A stretch of DNA of 64,000 nucleotides from an uncultured Oscillospiraceae bacterium (lineage in GTDB: Bacteria; Bacillota; Clostridia; Oscillospirales; Oscillospiraceae): NCBI GenBank assembly GCA_934613505.1, contig CAKTTB010000002.1:130645-194644 (forward strand), given 5' to 3'. Shown here piece by piece: positions 7,832 through 15,616 of the stretch. The translations under genes were made by a program, and so were the position numbers. The stretch's first letter is position 1; each line of letters begins with the position of its first letter. The notes under the pieces were generated by a model. It was not told where the DNA came from and made no database searches. It saw only the letters and a program-made list of their open reading frames with translations.

Positions 7832-7924
7832 TTAACATCCCGCGTTCTCCTTCGGCTTCTCGGCCGGCGCCCCCGGCCAGCAGTCCCGCCGGTAGGTTTT
7901 CGGAAGTGTGTTGTACATCGACAT
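7832..7924 (-). CDS. Possible 28-30 aa peptide upstream of the U32-like gene
   Basis: A short open frame with two candidate ATGs (7924 and 7918). GGGAG at 7926-7930 is best spaced for the second. The product begins MYNTLPKTYRRDCW, continues through a proline/alanine/lysine-rich middle and ends in Gly-Cys. It is basic and has two cysteines, one near the middle and one at the very C-terminus. It lies 26 bases ahead of the 313-aa gene on the same strand. A leader or modified peptide processed by the neighbouring protein is one possibility; chance is another. No homology known to me. Confidence 0.4.
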   Translation of the reverse strand: MSMYNTLPKTYRRDCWPGAPAEKPKENAGC

Positions 7925-8127
7925 CGCTCCCAATCGTTCGAAGTTAAATACTTCTAATCAATACATACATACTACATACTGAACCCAGTGTACCACGCCG
8001 CAGCGCGCCTTGCAAGCCGGAATCGGTCCATTTCGGGCTTATGAAATGGATCAACCGCGGCGGCATGCTGTACGATTTGATCCGCTATCCCCAGCAAAAA
8101 GACTGATACCCATGAAGCAGCTTTGCT
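7925..8127. other. Intergenic stretch with a 21-codon open frame
   Basis: The AT-rich part (7935-7990), with repeated TACATAC steps, is the likely promoter region for the minus-strand pair; no clear -35/-10 pair is visible. On the plus strand, 8041-8106 is open for 21 codons (MKWINRGGMLYDLIRYPQQKD) and looks like the tail of a lost gene. No ribosome binding site precedes it and I cannot name a family. Confidence 0.35.
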
Positions 8128-8244
8128 TGGCTCTCCCTCCGGGAGCGCTGCCGCCGAAGGCGGCTGAGAGGGCTTTGGCAGTCACAGTTTACCCTCTCCG
8201 TCTTCGTGCTGCCCAGCCACATCTCCCAAAGGGAGGGGCAAGGG
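8128..8244. repeat. Dispersed GAGAGG/CTCTCC repeat, inverted copy 2
   Basis: The reverse complement of the unit order seen at 6681-6858: GGCTCTCCC, then GCTGCCGCCGAAGGCGGC, TGAGAGGGC, TTACCCTCTCCGTCTTCG and CTCCCAAAGGGAGGGGCAAGG. It is shorter than copy 1 because one of the tandem TTGCCTCTC units is absent. Together the copies bracket the 313-aa gene as inverted repeats. Confidence 0.75.
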
Positions 8245-8254
8245 AGGACGCAAA

Positions 8255-8287
8255 AACAGGCACAGCAGAATATCTGCTGTGCCTGTT
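8255..8287. terminator. Terminator hairpin, second copy of the 15-bp stem
   Basis: The arms are identical to the stem at 6626-6659, here with loop ATA. It lies 43 bases past the stop of the S-component gene, which it probably terminates on the minus strand (tail TGTTTTTGCG). Confidence 0.75.
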
Positions 8288-8329
8288 CACTGTCTCATGC
8301 GATTTTATTTGGTTTACATAAACTGATTC

Positions 8330-8866
8330 TCAGCCCGCAGACCCTTTCCCCAACGCGCGCCGGATAACAGGGGCGATCAGGCAGGCCAGCACGCCGCCGA
8401 TCAGTGCGGTGACGAGCTGCGGCCACGTGAACGCAGCCGTGACCGTGCTGAGCTTCGCCGCCGGGACAACGGCGGGCGCGACCAGCCGGACGAGCACGAT
8501 GTAGAGCGTCACAAACTTGGCCGCCGCGGCCAGCACCATGCTGCCGTATGCGGCGGCGGTCTGCTTTTTCAGCAGAAACTTACCGACGAGCAGTCCGAAG
8601 ATCACGGCGTAGACCGCGTTGCCCAGCGACACGCACGGCACCATCGGGAAGAATGCCGGGCCGATCCCGAGCAGCTTCGCGCAGAACGGCGAAATGACAG
8701 CCACGACGACGCCCGACCACGTGCCGCCGATCAGCGACGCGATCGCCAGCACCAGATTGACGCACGAGCCGGTCACATACTGCCCCAGACTTCTGGTGAA
8801 AAACTGCAGCGCGACCAGAAGCGCCAGACAGACGGCGGTCTGTGTGATCCATGTTGTTTTTTTCAT
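8330..8866 (-). CDS. ECF transporter S component-like membrane protein
   Basis: A 178-aa protein with about five to six hydrophobic helices. It starts with a short basic tail (MKKTTWITQTAVCLALLVAL) and contains SLGQYVTGSCVNLVLAIASL. Size and layout match substrate-binding S components of energy-coupling-factor transporters, which take up vitamins or cofactors with a shared EcfAA'T module not present here. The substrate cannot be read from the sequence. GGAGGGG is 6 bases before ATG 8866; the in-frame ATG at 8881 would place this site inside the gene. It is divergent from the Crp/Fnr regulator, across palindromes that suggest control by it. Confidence 0.7.
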   Translation of the reverse strand: MKKTTWITQTAVCLALLVALQFFTRSLGQYVTGSCVNLVLAIASLIGGTWSGVVVAVISPFCAKLLGIGPAFFPMVPCVSLGNAVYAVIFGLLVGKFLLKKQTAAAYGSMVLAAAAKFVTLYIVLVRLVAPAVVPAAKLSTVTAAFTWPQLVTALIGGVLACLIAPVIRRALGKGSAG

Positions 8867-8883
8867 CCAAATCCCCTCCATAC

Positions 8884-8912
8884 TTGATTTCTACTTATAG
8901 TATAGCTATACT
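8884..8912 (+). promoter_or_regulatory. Promoter of the Crp/Fnr gene with overlapping palindrome
   Basis: TTGATT (8884-8889), 17 bases, TATACT (8907-8912). The -10 is the right half of a perfect 14-bp palindrome AGTATAGCTATACT (8899-8912), whose other half could serve as a -10 for the divergent gene. Confidence 0.65.
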
Positions 8913-8923
8913 GGAAACAAAAA

Positions 8924-8941
8924 CCGTTGCATCTGCAACGG
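8924..8941. promoter_or_regulatory. Probable Crp/Fnr operator
   Basis: A perfect palindrome of two CCGTTGCA half-sites separated by TC. It lies just downstream of the -10 and four bases before the ribosome binding site, a position suited to autorepression. The GTTGCA core resembles the TTGNN half-sites bound by Crp/Fnr dimers. Confidence 0.6.
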
Positions 8942-8959
8942 ATTGAGGGGAGAATGCAC

Positions 8960-9628
8960 ATGATATCGCCTGCAGAGCGCGCCTGCCTTCTGAAAAACCG
9001 CCTGTTTGCGGGCTTTTCCGCGGCAGAGCTGGACGAGCTGTTGGAAAAGCTGTCGGCGCGCGCCGTCTCGCTGCCGAAAAACAGTGTCCTCTGGGGCATG
9101 GGGGAGCGGGTCACGTCCGCCGGACTTGTCCTTTCCGGCCGCGTGGAGGCGTGGCGGTATACGGAAAGCGGACAGGCGAGCCTTTCCGCCGTGCATGAGG
9201 CCGGTGGCCTGTTCGGAGACGTCCTGATGTCGGCGCGCACCGTCGGCAGCCCGGTCGAGCTGCGCACGGCGCAGCCGTCAAAGATCCTCTTTCTTTCGCT
9301 GGACGCCCTGCTCCGCTGCTGCGCGGCGGGCGGCGGAGACGGCTGCACGCGCCTGCTCTCCAATCTTCTGGAAGAGATCTCGGAAAAATACTGGTCCATG
9401 CAGGCGCACGTGCGGCTTCTGTCCATCCCGGACGGCAGGAGCCGTTTAGAGGTGTATCTCGCGCAGCAGGCTGCCGGGACCGGGCAGATCGTCTGCACCG
9501 GCGTCACGCGGGAACAGATGGCGCAGCACCTCGGCATGAACCGCAGCGCCCTGTCGCGCCTGCTCGGCGCGATGCAGCGCGAAGGCCGGTTGGAGCTTCG
9601 CCGGGGCAGTATCCGGCTCCTGAAATAG
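8960..9628 (+). CDS. Crp/Fnr-family transcriptional regulator
   Basis: A 222-aa regulator with an N-terminal cyclic-nucleotide-binding-like beta-barrel (about residues 15-130, including GLVLSGRVEAW), a dimer helix and a C-terminal winged helix. The HTH is TREQMAQHLGMNRSALSRLL. There is no N-terminal Cys cluster, so it is not an iron-sulfur FNR; the ligand is unknown. ATG 8960 is chosen because AGGGGAG ends seven bases upstream; ATG 8954 is too close and TTG 8927 lies in the palindrome. It probably controls the divergent S-component gene and itself. The stop is seven bases from the convergent ldh stop. Confidence 0.88.
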   Translation: MISPAERACLLKNRLFAGFSAAELDELLEKLSARAVSLPKNSVLWGMGERVTSAGLVLSGRVEAWRYTESGQASLSAVHEAGGLFGDVLMSARTVGSPVELRTAQPSKILFLSLDALLRCCAAGGGDGCTRLLSNLLEEISEKYWSMQAHVRLLSIPDGRSRLEVYLAQQAAGTGQIVCTGVTREQMAQHLGMNRSALSRLLGAMQREGRLELRRGSIRLLK

Positions 9629-9635
9629 CCATGCC

Positions 9636-10622
9636 TCAGTGCCAGCAGACCTCCGTCTCCGGCGACGGCTCGCCGTGCTCGAATTTCAATAGATTTTCCA
9701 CCGTCGTCGCCGCGATATTATCCAGCGCTTCCTTTGTTAGAAACGCCTGATGCGACGTGACGATCACGTTCGGCATCGCGATCAGCCGCACCAGCGTATC
9801 GTCCTCAATGATCGCCTCGGAGCGATCCTCATAGAATAGATCGCCCTCCTCCTCATACACGTCGAGGCACGCCGCGCCGACCCTCCGGCTCCGCAGCCCC
9901 TCGATGAGCGCCCCGGTGTCTACCAGCGCGCCGCGGGAGGTGTTGATGATGGTGACGCCCGGCTTCATCTGCCGGATGGCGTCGGCATCGATCATATGCC
10001 GCGTTTCGTCCGTGAGCGGGCAGTGGAGCGAGATCACGTCCGACTTTGCAAACAGCTCCGGCAGCGTTGCATAGTGCAGCCCACTGTCTGCGGCAGGATA
10101 CTTGTCATGCGCCAGCACCTGCATTCCGAAGCCCCGGCAGATCTCCGCAAACACGCGGCCGATCTTGCCCGTGCCGATGACCCCGGCGGTCTTCCCATGC
10201 AGATCAAAGCCCGTGAGCCCGGCAAGGCTGAAATTAAAATCCCGCGTGCGGATATACGCGCGGTTCGTGTGCCGGTTGCTCGTCAGCAGCAGCGCCATCG
10301 CGTGCTCCGCCACGGCGTAAGGGGAGTAGGCGGGCACGCGGAACACGCGGAGCTTTCCCCGGCACGCGCGCAGATCGACCTGATTAAACCCCGCGCACCG
10401 CAGCGCAATGACCCGGACGCCCATCGCATACAGCGCCTCCGCAGCTGCGGCATCCACCGTGTCGTTGACAAACGCGCAGACCGCGTCGAACCCCCGCGCC
10501 AGCGAGACCGTATCCGCGTTGAGCTTCGTCTCAAAATACTTGATCTCCAGTCCTGACCCATCCGCATACCGCTCAAACCCCGGCCTGTCATACGGCTTTG
10601 CGTCAAAAAATGCAAGCTTCAT
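9636..10622 (-). CDS. ldhA: D-lactate dehydrogenase (fermentative)
   Basis: A 328-aa NAD-dependent D-2-hydroxyacid dehydrogenase reducing pyruvate to D-lactate. The nucleotide fold shows GKTAGVIGTGKIGRVFAEIC. Catalytic segments are LRCAGFNQVDL (Arg region), INTSRGALVDTGALIEGL, DVYEEEGDLFYEDRS and VTSHQAFLTKEAL with the catalytic His. Length and the YEDRS insertion match the LdhA class, not phosphoglycerate dehydrogenases. Its D-lactate could connect to the lar genes at 35-37.5 kb, although larA is absent from the window. Confidence 0.92.
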   Translation of the reverse strand: MKLAFFDAKPYDRPGFERYADGSGLEIKYFETKLNADTVSLARGFDAVCAFVNDTVDAAAAEALYAMGVRVIALRCAGFNQVDLRACRGKLRVFRVPAYSPYAVAEHAMALLLTSNRHTNRAYIRTRDFNFSLAGLTGFDLHGKTAGVIGTGKIGRVFAEICRGFGMQVLAHDKYPAADSGLHYATLPELFAKSDVISLHCPLTDETRHMIDADAIRQMKPGVTIINTSRGALVDTGALIEGLRSRRVGAACLDVYEEEGDLFYEDRSEAIIEDDTLVRLIAMPNVIVTSHQAFLTKEALDNIAATTVENLLKFEHGEPSPETEVCWH

Positions 10623-10702
10623 GTCCTATTCCTCCGGAAATCCTGAATTACCTCCTATTCTCCCCGGATCTCTGCCATCCAATCCCGCACAGCACAAAAA
10701 CA

Positions 10703-10720
10703 CAGACCCCATAGGGTCTG
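10703..10720 (-). terminator. Terminator after the phosphoesterase gene
   Basis: Arms CAGACCC and GGGTCTG with loop CATA, read on the minus strand and followed by TGTTTTTGTG. It lies 17 bases past the stop. Confidence 0.75.
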
Positions 10721-10736
10721 CGGTTTGTTTTTTGTT

Positions 10737-11432
10737 TTACGCCGGGAACGGGACGAACGTCTGGAACAGGATCTGCAGCTTGCCGACGGCCTTGTCCGTG
10801 TGAAAATGGCCGCAGTACCAGTGTTCATAGGAGAGCCGTTCTTCGATTTTGTCCATCCACGCCTCCGTCGTACTGTCGACGGTGGACTGGTCCAGATCCT
10901 TCTTGAGTGCTTCGAGCGGCTTATAGCGCAGCGGGCACGTGTGCGTCAGAATGATCTCCATCTGCCAGCCGCGCGCGGCCAGCAGCTCTTCGACGTGCTG
11001 TTTGACCTGCTCCGACGGCTGCTCGTCCGGCCACCAGCCGAGACCCTTCGCCAGCCGGTATTCCTTGCCGGTGGAATATGCCCCGCCTACGACCAGACAG
11101 TCCTTGCCGCCGAATCGATACACCTCGCCGTCCACTGCGAACAGAAGATTCGGGAACTGCGGCTCATAATAGACCGTCCTGCCGTGGAAGCTGCCTGTCA
11201 CATAGCCCGGAATGTTCTGCGGCCGGTTTTCCCGGTTGCCGTGCAGGGAGAAAATCGTAACAGGGAAGTGCGACGCGCGCGTTTTCAGGAACCGGTCGCG
11301 CTCGCCGCCGCCGAAATTGAACCCGGAATCGCCCAGAATGATCAGGATATCGTCGGTCGTGGTGTGATGCTCCCGGCAAAATTCCTCCACGCGGTCAAAA
11401 TGCCCGTGCGTGTCTCCCGTCAGCCAGATCAT
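10737..11432 (-). CDS. Calcineurin-like metallophosphoesterase
   Basis: A 231-aa metallophosphoesterase. The metal-binding motifs are GDTHGH at residues 6-11, ILGDSGFN, GNREN (GNH[ED]-type) and a late THTCP / GHFH pair. Such proteins hydrolyse phosphomono- or diesters; the substrate cannot be told. It overlaps the XdhC-like gene by four bases, so the two are co-expressed. Confidence 0.88.
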   Translation of the reverse strand: MIWLTGDTHGHFDRVEEFCREHHTTTDDILIILGDSGFNFGGGERDRFLKTRASHFPVTIFSLHGNRENRPQNIPGYVTGSFHGRTVYYEPQFPNLLFAVDGEVYRFGGKDCLVVGGAYSTGKEYRLAKGLGWWPDEQPSEQVKQHVEELLAARGWQMEIILTHTCPLRYKPLEALKKDLDQSTVDSTTEAWMDKIEERLSYEHWYCGHFHTDKAVGKLQILFQTFVPFPA

Positions 11433-12238
11433 GTGTTCTCCTTCGTTTCCGCCCGCAGCGCAGAACGTCCGCGGTTTTTGACGAGCAGGATCTGCCCAAG
11501 AATGGCGATGGCCAGCTCCTCCGGCGTCTCGCCGCCGAGATCGAAGCCGATGGGCGTGCAGACCGTGTCCAGCTTCGCCTGCGGGACGCCCAGTCCGCGC
11601 AGCTTTTCAAAGATCGCCGCGATCTTCCGGCGGCTTCCCAGCATGCCGACGTAGGCCGCGTCTTTTTCCAGCGCTGCGTGCAGCGCTTCGCCGTCCTGCG
11701 CGTGGCTGTGGCCGCAGATCACAAAGAATGCCCCTGCCGGGATCTCCTGCGCCGAAATGCCATCGTAAAAATCATGCCCCGTCGGGAAGAACCGGTCGGT
11801 CAGCCCGACCGCTTCCGCGATCGTCTCCGCAGGTCGGTCGTCAAAGAGCCACAGCTCAAACCCCGTGAGCTTTGCCGCGCGCAGCACGCACGTACCGACG
11901 TGGCCGCCGCCGCAGACGACGAGCAGCGGCTTCACATGCCAGACCTCAATAAACACCTGCAGCGCGCCGCCGCAGACCATCCCGGCCTGCGCGCCCTGCG
12001 GCACGACCTCGTAGCGTACCAGCGCGTTTTTTCCACTGCGGATGGCCTCCGCAGCGTCTTTTTTTGCCTGCAGCTCTGCAATGCCGCCGCCGATGGTGCC
12101 GATGCTGCTGCCGTCGGCATAGACGAGCATCTTGCCCTCCGTGCGCGGCGTGGAGCCTGTCGCCTCCACAATGGTCGCGACGGCATAGGGCCGCCGCTGC
12201 TTTCTGGCCTCGAGCTGCCTGAGAAGTAGATCTTCCAT
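11429..12238 (-). CDS. XdhC/CoxI-family molybdoenzyme maturation protein
   Basis: A 269-aa protein with an N-terminal XdhC/CoxI domain (EATGSTPRTEGKMLVY, GTIGGGIAE) and a C-terminal Rossmann domain (LLVVCGGGHVGTCVLRAA, ... YVGMLGSRRKIAAIFEKL). XdhC proteins bind molybdenum cofactor and help insert the sulfurated form into xanthine-dehydrogenase-type hydroxylases. No molybdoenzyme is nearby, so the client must be elsewhere. GGAAAGGAACACC precedes the ATG. It heads a two-gene operon with the phosphoesterase. Confidence 0.88.
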   Translation of the reverse strand: MEDLLLRQLEARKQRRPYAVATIVEATGSTPRTEGKMLVYADGSSIGTIGGGIAELQAKKDAAEAIRSGKNALVRYEVVPQGAQAGMVCGGALQVFIEVWHVKPLLVVCGGGHVGTCVLRAAKLTGFELWLFDDRPAETIAEAVGLTDRFFPTGHDFYDGISAQEIPAGAFFVICGHSHAQDGEALHAALEKDAAYVGMLGSRRKIAAIFEKLRGLGVPQAKLDTVCTPIGFDLGGETPEELAIAILGQILLVKNRGRSALRAETKENT

Positions 12239-12595
12239 GGTGTTCCTTTCCTGTTTCCTTCATTTTTATTCAGTATAGACGCCCGCCGCAGGTCTGGCAA
12301 GCCAAAGCCGCCGCGCCGCCTGACAAAAAACATGTACTGTTTTTAGGTAAATCGCTGAAATTTCGAATGTTATTCGCCATCGGCGAAACGATGTATAAAA
12401 TTCGCCGATAGGGTATATGCGTTCTGCATCGTCGGAAAAATATACGATAATAAAGGACGGCAATTTTGAGATTCTCGTTATATCTGGTAAAATACAACGA
12501 AACATGAAATAGAAGGAGTTGAGACCGCGCGGGGGACGCGAAACGAGCGAGAAGCGAAACTGCAGTAAGAAGAAACAGAAATTTTGGAGGAGCCT
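12239..12595. promoter_or_regulatory. Promoter region of the truncated surface-protein gene
   Basis: No gene. It holds a candidate promoter TTGAGA (12466-12471), 16 bases, TAAAAT (12488-12493). A perfect palindrome TTCGCC-ATC-GGCGAA lies at 12373-12387, with a related TTCGCCGAT at 12401-12409. The leader from about 12500 to 12595 is purine-rich and ends in GGAGG (12586-12590). Confidence 0.5.
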
Positions 12596-13930
12596 ATGAA
12601 GAAACGAGTATTAAGTCTGCTGCTTGTCTGCAGGATGATCCTCTCCATGTCCGCCGGCCTGAGCGTCACAGCGTTCGCGGCGGATGCGGAAAGCGATTTT
12701 ATAATGGATGATACAGATCCCGGCCTGATTTCCATGTACAATGGCGATGGCGGGGATGTTGAGATCCCGGATACCATCGACGGTCACGCTGTGACCGGAA
12801 TTGACGGCGGCGCATTCGACTATGACATTTACGGCGCCGATATCACGTCGATCACGATCCCGTCGACCGTTGTGTCGATTGGGGCGTATGCATTCGGTTC
12901 ACAGTATTATTTGGAAAGTGTGACCTTTTATGGTCACTGCACATATATCGACGAAGACGCATTTGACAGCCTCTATGGATATACTGTGCACTGCACGCCC
13001 TCTGACAAAGACTACTATACCTTCTACTCCGGCGTCAAGCAGTATCTGAAACCGGCGAAGAACGAGAACAGCATCTGGAAGAATGTCGACGGGAAGCTCG
13101 AAGCCAAGGGAAAGACCACCGGCGATTCCTTCATGCTCACGGCAAAGGAAAGCGGCGAGCTGACTCTTTCCATGGCCACGTATTACACGACCCTGACCGT
13201 GAAAGATGCTGACGGCGCGGAACTGGGCAAGGTCACCGGGAATAGCACCAAGGATATCGTCCTGCATGTGACCGCCGGGGACGTTCTGAGCGTCCAGTAC
13301 AGCTGCACCAGCAGCAGTACCTATTATTACTGCCGACTGACCGCGATCAGCTTTGAAGCGGACGAGCCTGTCACCCAGACCCACACCATCACCGCCACTG
13401 CCGGTGCAAACGGCACCATCGCCCCGAACGGCGAGGTCAAAGTTGAGGACGGCGCGAACCAGACCTTCACCGTTACAGCCGACGATGGCTATACGCTCGA
13501 TACCCTGACGGTCGACGGCGCAGCCGCTTCGCTCACGAACGGCACGTATACCTTTAATAATGTCACGGCCGATCACACCATCTCCGCGACCTTCAAGGAA
13601 GCTCCCGTTGTTGACCTCTTCCAGAAGTTCTTTGAGAACTGCACCGGCCTGACCGCTGTGAACAGCACGGACAAGCCGTGGTCGACGAACGCCACCGGCT
13701 CCCGCCTGATCGCCTCCGGCGCGGACAGCAAGGTCTTCACTCTGACGGCAGCCGCCGACGGCTATCTGACCGTTGCAGTGGAGTGCAAGAGCACGCTGAC
13801 CAGCCTGACCCTCACCAGCAGCGGCAAGACGCTGGAGCAGATCACACCTGTGATCGCGCCTTGCACCACAACGAAGGTCGTCTCCGTCAAGGCAAACGAG
13901 CCGATCACCTTCACCTATGTCGTGATCCAG
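12596..13930 (+). pseudogene. Secreted surface protein, 3'-truncated
   Basis: About 445 codons of a secreted protein. A signal peptide (MKKRVLSLLLVC..., cleavage near VTAFAADA) is followed by a BspA-type leucine-rich segment (ITSITIPSTVVSIGAYAFGS, residues ~83-102). Next come beta-rich modules and one bacterial repeat of the InlB-B/Flg_new type (THTITATAGANGTIAP... through ITADHTISATF, residues ~258-335). After ITFTYVV the reading becomes antisense to the hydrolase gene, so the natural C-terminus, including any cell-wall anchor, is lost. GGAGG five bases before ATG 12596 sets the start. Function unknown; such proteins are often adhesins. Confidence 0.75.
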
Positions 13931-14493
13931 CGGTCTAAAAACCGCACCTGCTCCTCCTTGTGGAACCAGTGCTCGCCGCCCGGCATGACGGTGAGGGCAG
14001 CGCCGGCGTTTCTTGCAAAGGCCGAAATGGTCTCCGGATCGGTCAGATCGTCGTGTTCACCGTATAAAATGCGCGTCGGCATGCGCCACGCGAGCGGGTG
14101 CGCCCGCACATAGCAGAGATATTCCCACGACAGCGTTTCGCCGAACGCCGTCGGGATCTGCTGCTGCTCCGTCACGTTTGCCCAGCCCATCATCCTGCCG
14201 ATCAGCTTCTCCATGTCGACGACAGGGGAGATGAGAAACGCACGGTCGACCAGCGTCTCATCCAGAGAAGACATGGCAAAGAACGCGCCGATGCTGTTGG
14301 CCACCAGTGTCAGACGGTCGCAGTGATTCCATTGTTCCGAAAAAAACGGCGGAAATTCCGCCTTCGCTTCCCATGGGCTTGCCGCGTGATAGTCAAACCC
14401 GATCACTTCACAGTCCGGGAACAGCGGCCCGTAATGCGCGGCCTCCGCCGCCGAGCCGCCCTTTCCGTGTACGTAAATCACAATATGCTTCAT
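13915..14493 (-). CDS. Alpha/beta hydrolase
   Basis: A 192-aa hydrolase: HIVIYVHGKGGSA forms the oxyanion strand, LVANSIGAFFA the nucleophile elbow with Ser, ILYGEHDDL the acid, and GGEHWFHKEEQ the catalytic His. AGGA lies seven bases before ATG 14493. The last few codons and the TAG at 13915-13917 run into the truncated surface-protein gene, so the C-terminus was altered by the rearrangement at ~13925. The core and triad are complete, and activity is plausible. It lies 16 bases after the broken oxidoreductase gene on the same strand. Confidence 0.8.
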   Translation of the reverse strand: MKHIVIYVHGKGGSAAEAAHYGPLFPDCEVIGFDYHAASPWEAKAEFPPFFSEQWNHCDRLTLVANSIGAFFAMSSLDETLVDRAFLISPVVDMEKLIGRMMGWANVTEQQQIPTAFGETLSWEYLCYVRAHPLAWRMPTRILYGEHDDLTDPETISAFARNAGAALTVMPGGEHWFHKEEQVRFLDRWITT

Positions 14494-14509
14494 ATGCAGT
14501 TCCTCAAAT

Positions 14510-15190
14510 TCAAACAGTTCCATTTACAATTTTCGCGTAGGTTTCCTCCGGGATCATGGGGGAGCCGATCTCCTCCAGCAGCGCCGCGCCGACCGTGCCC
14601 GTCTGCGCATACTGCCGCCCGGCGGCTTCCACCAGCGCCAGCCTCGGCGCAGTCACGGCTTCGGCTTCGGGCGCGCTGAACATCGGGCTTTCCGGCACGG
14701 TCAGGATGGTGTGCCCGTGCGGAAACAGCAGCTCGAACTGCCGGATGGCCGGTTCAAAGTTCCGCCTGCTGTTCGGGAACCCGCAGCCGCAGATCATCAG
14801 ATACCGCAGATGCGAATAGTCCCGCTGTCCCACATGGACATACCGCCCGTTTACCTCGGCCATCGCCATGGACGAAAGCGGCAGCATGCGCTCGACCAGA
14901 TTCTTGAGCGCGGCAGGCATCGAATAGCAGTAGAGCGGAAAGCTGAACAGCAGCAGGTCGCTTTCCAGCATCTGCTCCAGAATTTCCCGCATGTCGTCCT
15001 ACACGCATTGCCCGCCGTTATACTTGCAGGCAAAACAGCCCCGGCAGAACCCGATTCTCCGGTCGATCACGTCGATGCTCTGTATCTCCTGCGGCGCAGC
15101 TTCCTGCATGCCGCGCAGAAAGGCGCACGTCAGGTGCATCGTGTCGCTTTTCTCCTTTTTCGGGCTGCCGTTCAGCACGAGGATTTTCAT
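14510..15190 (-). pseudogene. NAD(P)H-dependent flavin oxidoreductase with internal amber codon
   Basis: Two open frames in the same phase together form one ~226-codon flavodoxin-fold reductase. The first (15190-15002) has KILVLNGSPKKEKSDTMHL and the CRGCFACK motif. The second (14998-14510) has LLLFSFPLYCYSMPAALKNL and continues to the end. They are separated only by TAG at 15001-14999, in the sequence GGQCV-stop-DDMREIL, where homologues have a sense codon before D-D/M. A single CAG-to-TAG change would explain this. Reads either as a recent pseudogene or as readthrough. It follows the DUF3795 gene by 11 bases. Confidence 0.8.
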
Positions 15191-15201
15191 GGCCGTCAAT
15201 T

Positions 15202-15549
15202 CTACTTTTGGATAAGCAGCTTCTGTAGGTTATCCATCGCCGCCGGGTTTTTGTTCGTGACACGTCCAAGCGTCTCACAGGAAGCCATCTGTGCGCAGGC
15301 GGCGCAGGTGTCCAGACCCTTTTCGCGGACACAGCTGCGGATGGGACAGAGCCGGTCGCAGAACGGCGTCTTCGCGCCTGCCATGCGGCAGCCGGTGCAG
15401 TGCAGCATCTCCGGCGTGATCTCCACACCGTTGAGCTGCGACCACAGCGCGGCGGTCTTCTCCCGCAGCGCCTCGTCATTTGTGACCGTCGCGATCCGCG
15501 CGTCGCATTTCTCACAGTCCAGCCCGCAGCAGGCGATCAATTCGTTCAT
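15202..15549 (-). CDS. DUF3795 cysteine-rich protein
   Basis: A 115-aa protein with the DUF3795 pattern: CCGLDCEKCDA at the N-terminus, CTGCR in the middle, then CDRLCPIRSC and CAACAQMASC. The spaced cysteines suggest a zinc or iron-sulfur site; function is unknown. GGAGG lies eight bases before ATG 15549, which is preferred to the in-frame TTG at 15564. It heads a run with the oxidoreductase and hydrolase genes, a common pairing for DUF3795 genes in clostridia. Confidence 0.85.
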   Translation of the reverse strand: MNELIACCGLDCEKCDARIATVTNDEALREKTAALWSQLNGVEITPEMLHCTGCRMAGAKTPFCDRLCPIRSCVREKGLDTCAACAQMASCETLGRVTNKNPAAMDNLQKLLIQK

Positions 15550-15578
15550 ATGTAATTCCTCCAAAATAAAAATGATAA

Positions 15579-15616
15579 GACGCAGTACAGGCCGGTCCTC
15601 CGGTCTGCACTGCGTC
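15579..15616 (-). terminator. Terminator after the KTR-domain gene
   Basis: A long hairpin (GACGCAGT ... ACTGCGTC, with CCGG at the tip and two mismatches), followed on the minus strand by TTATCATTTTTATTTT. The stop codon of the upstream gene lies at its base. Confidence 0.75.
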
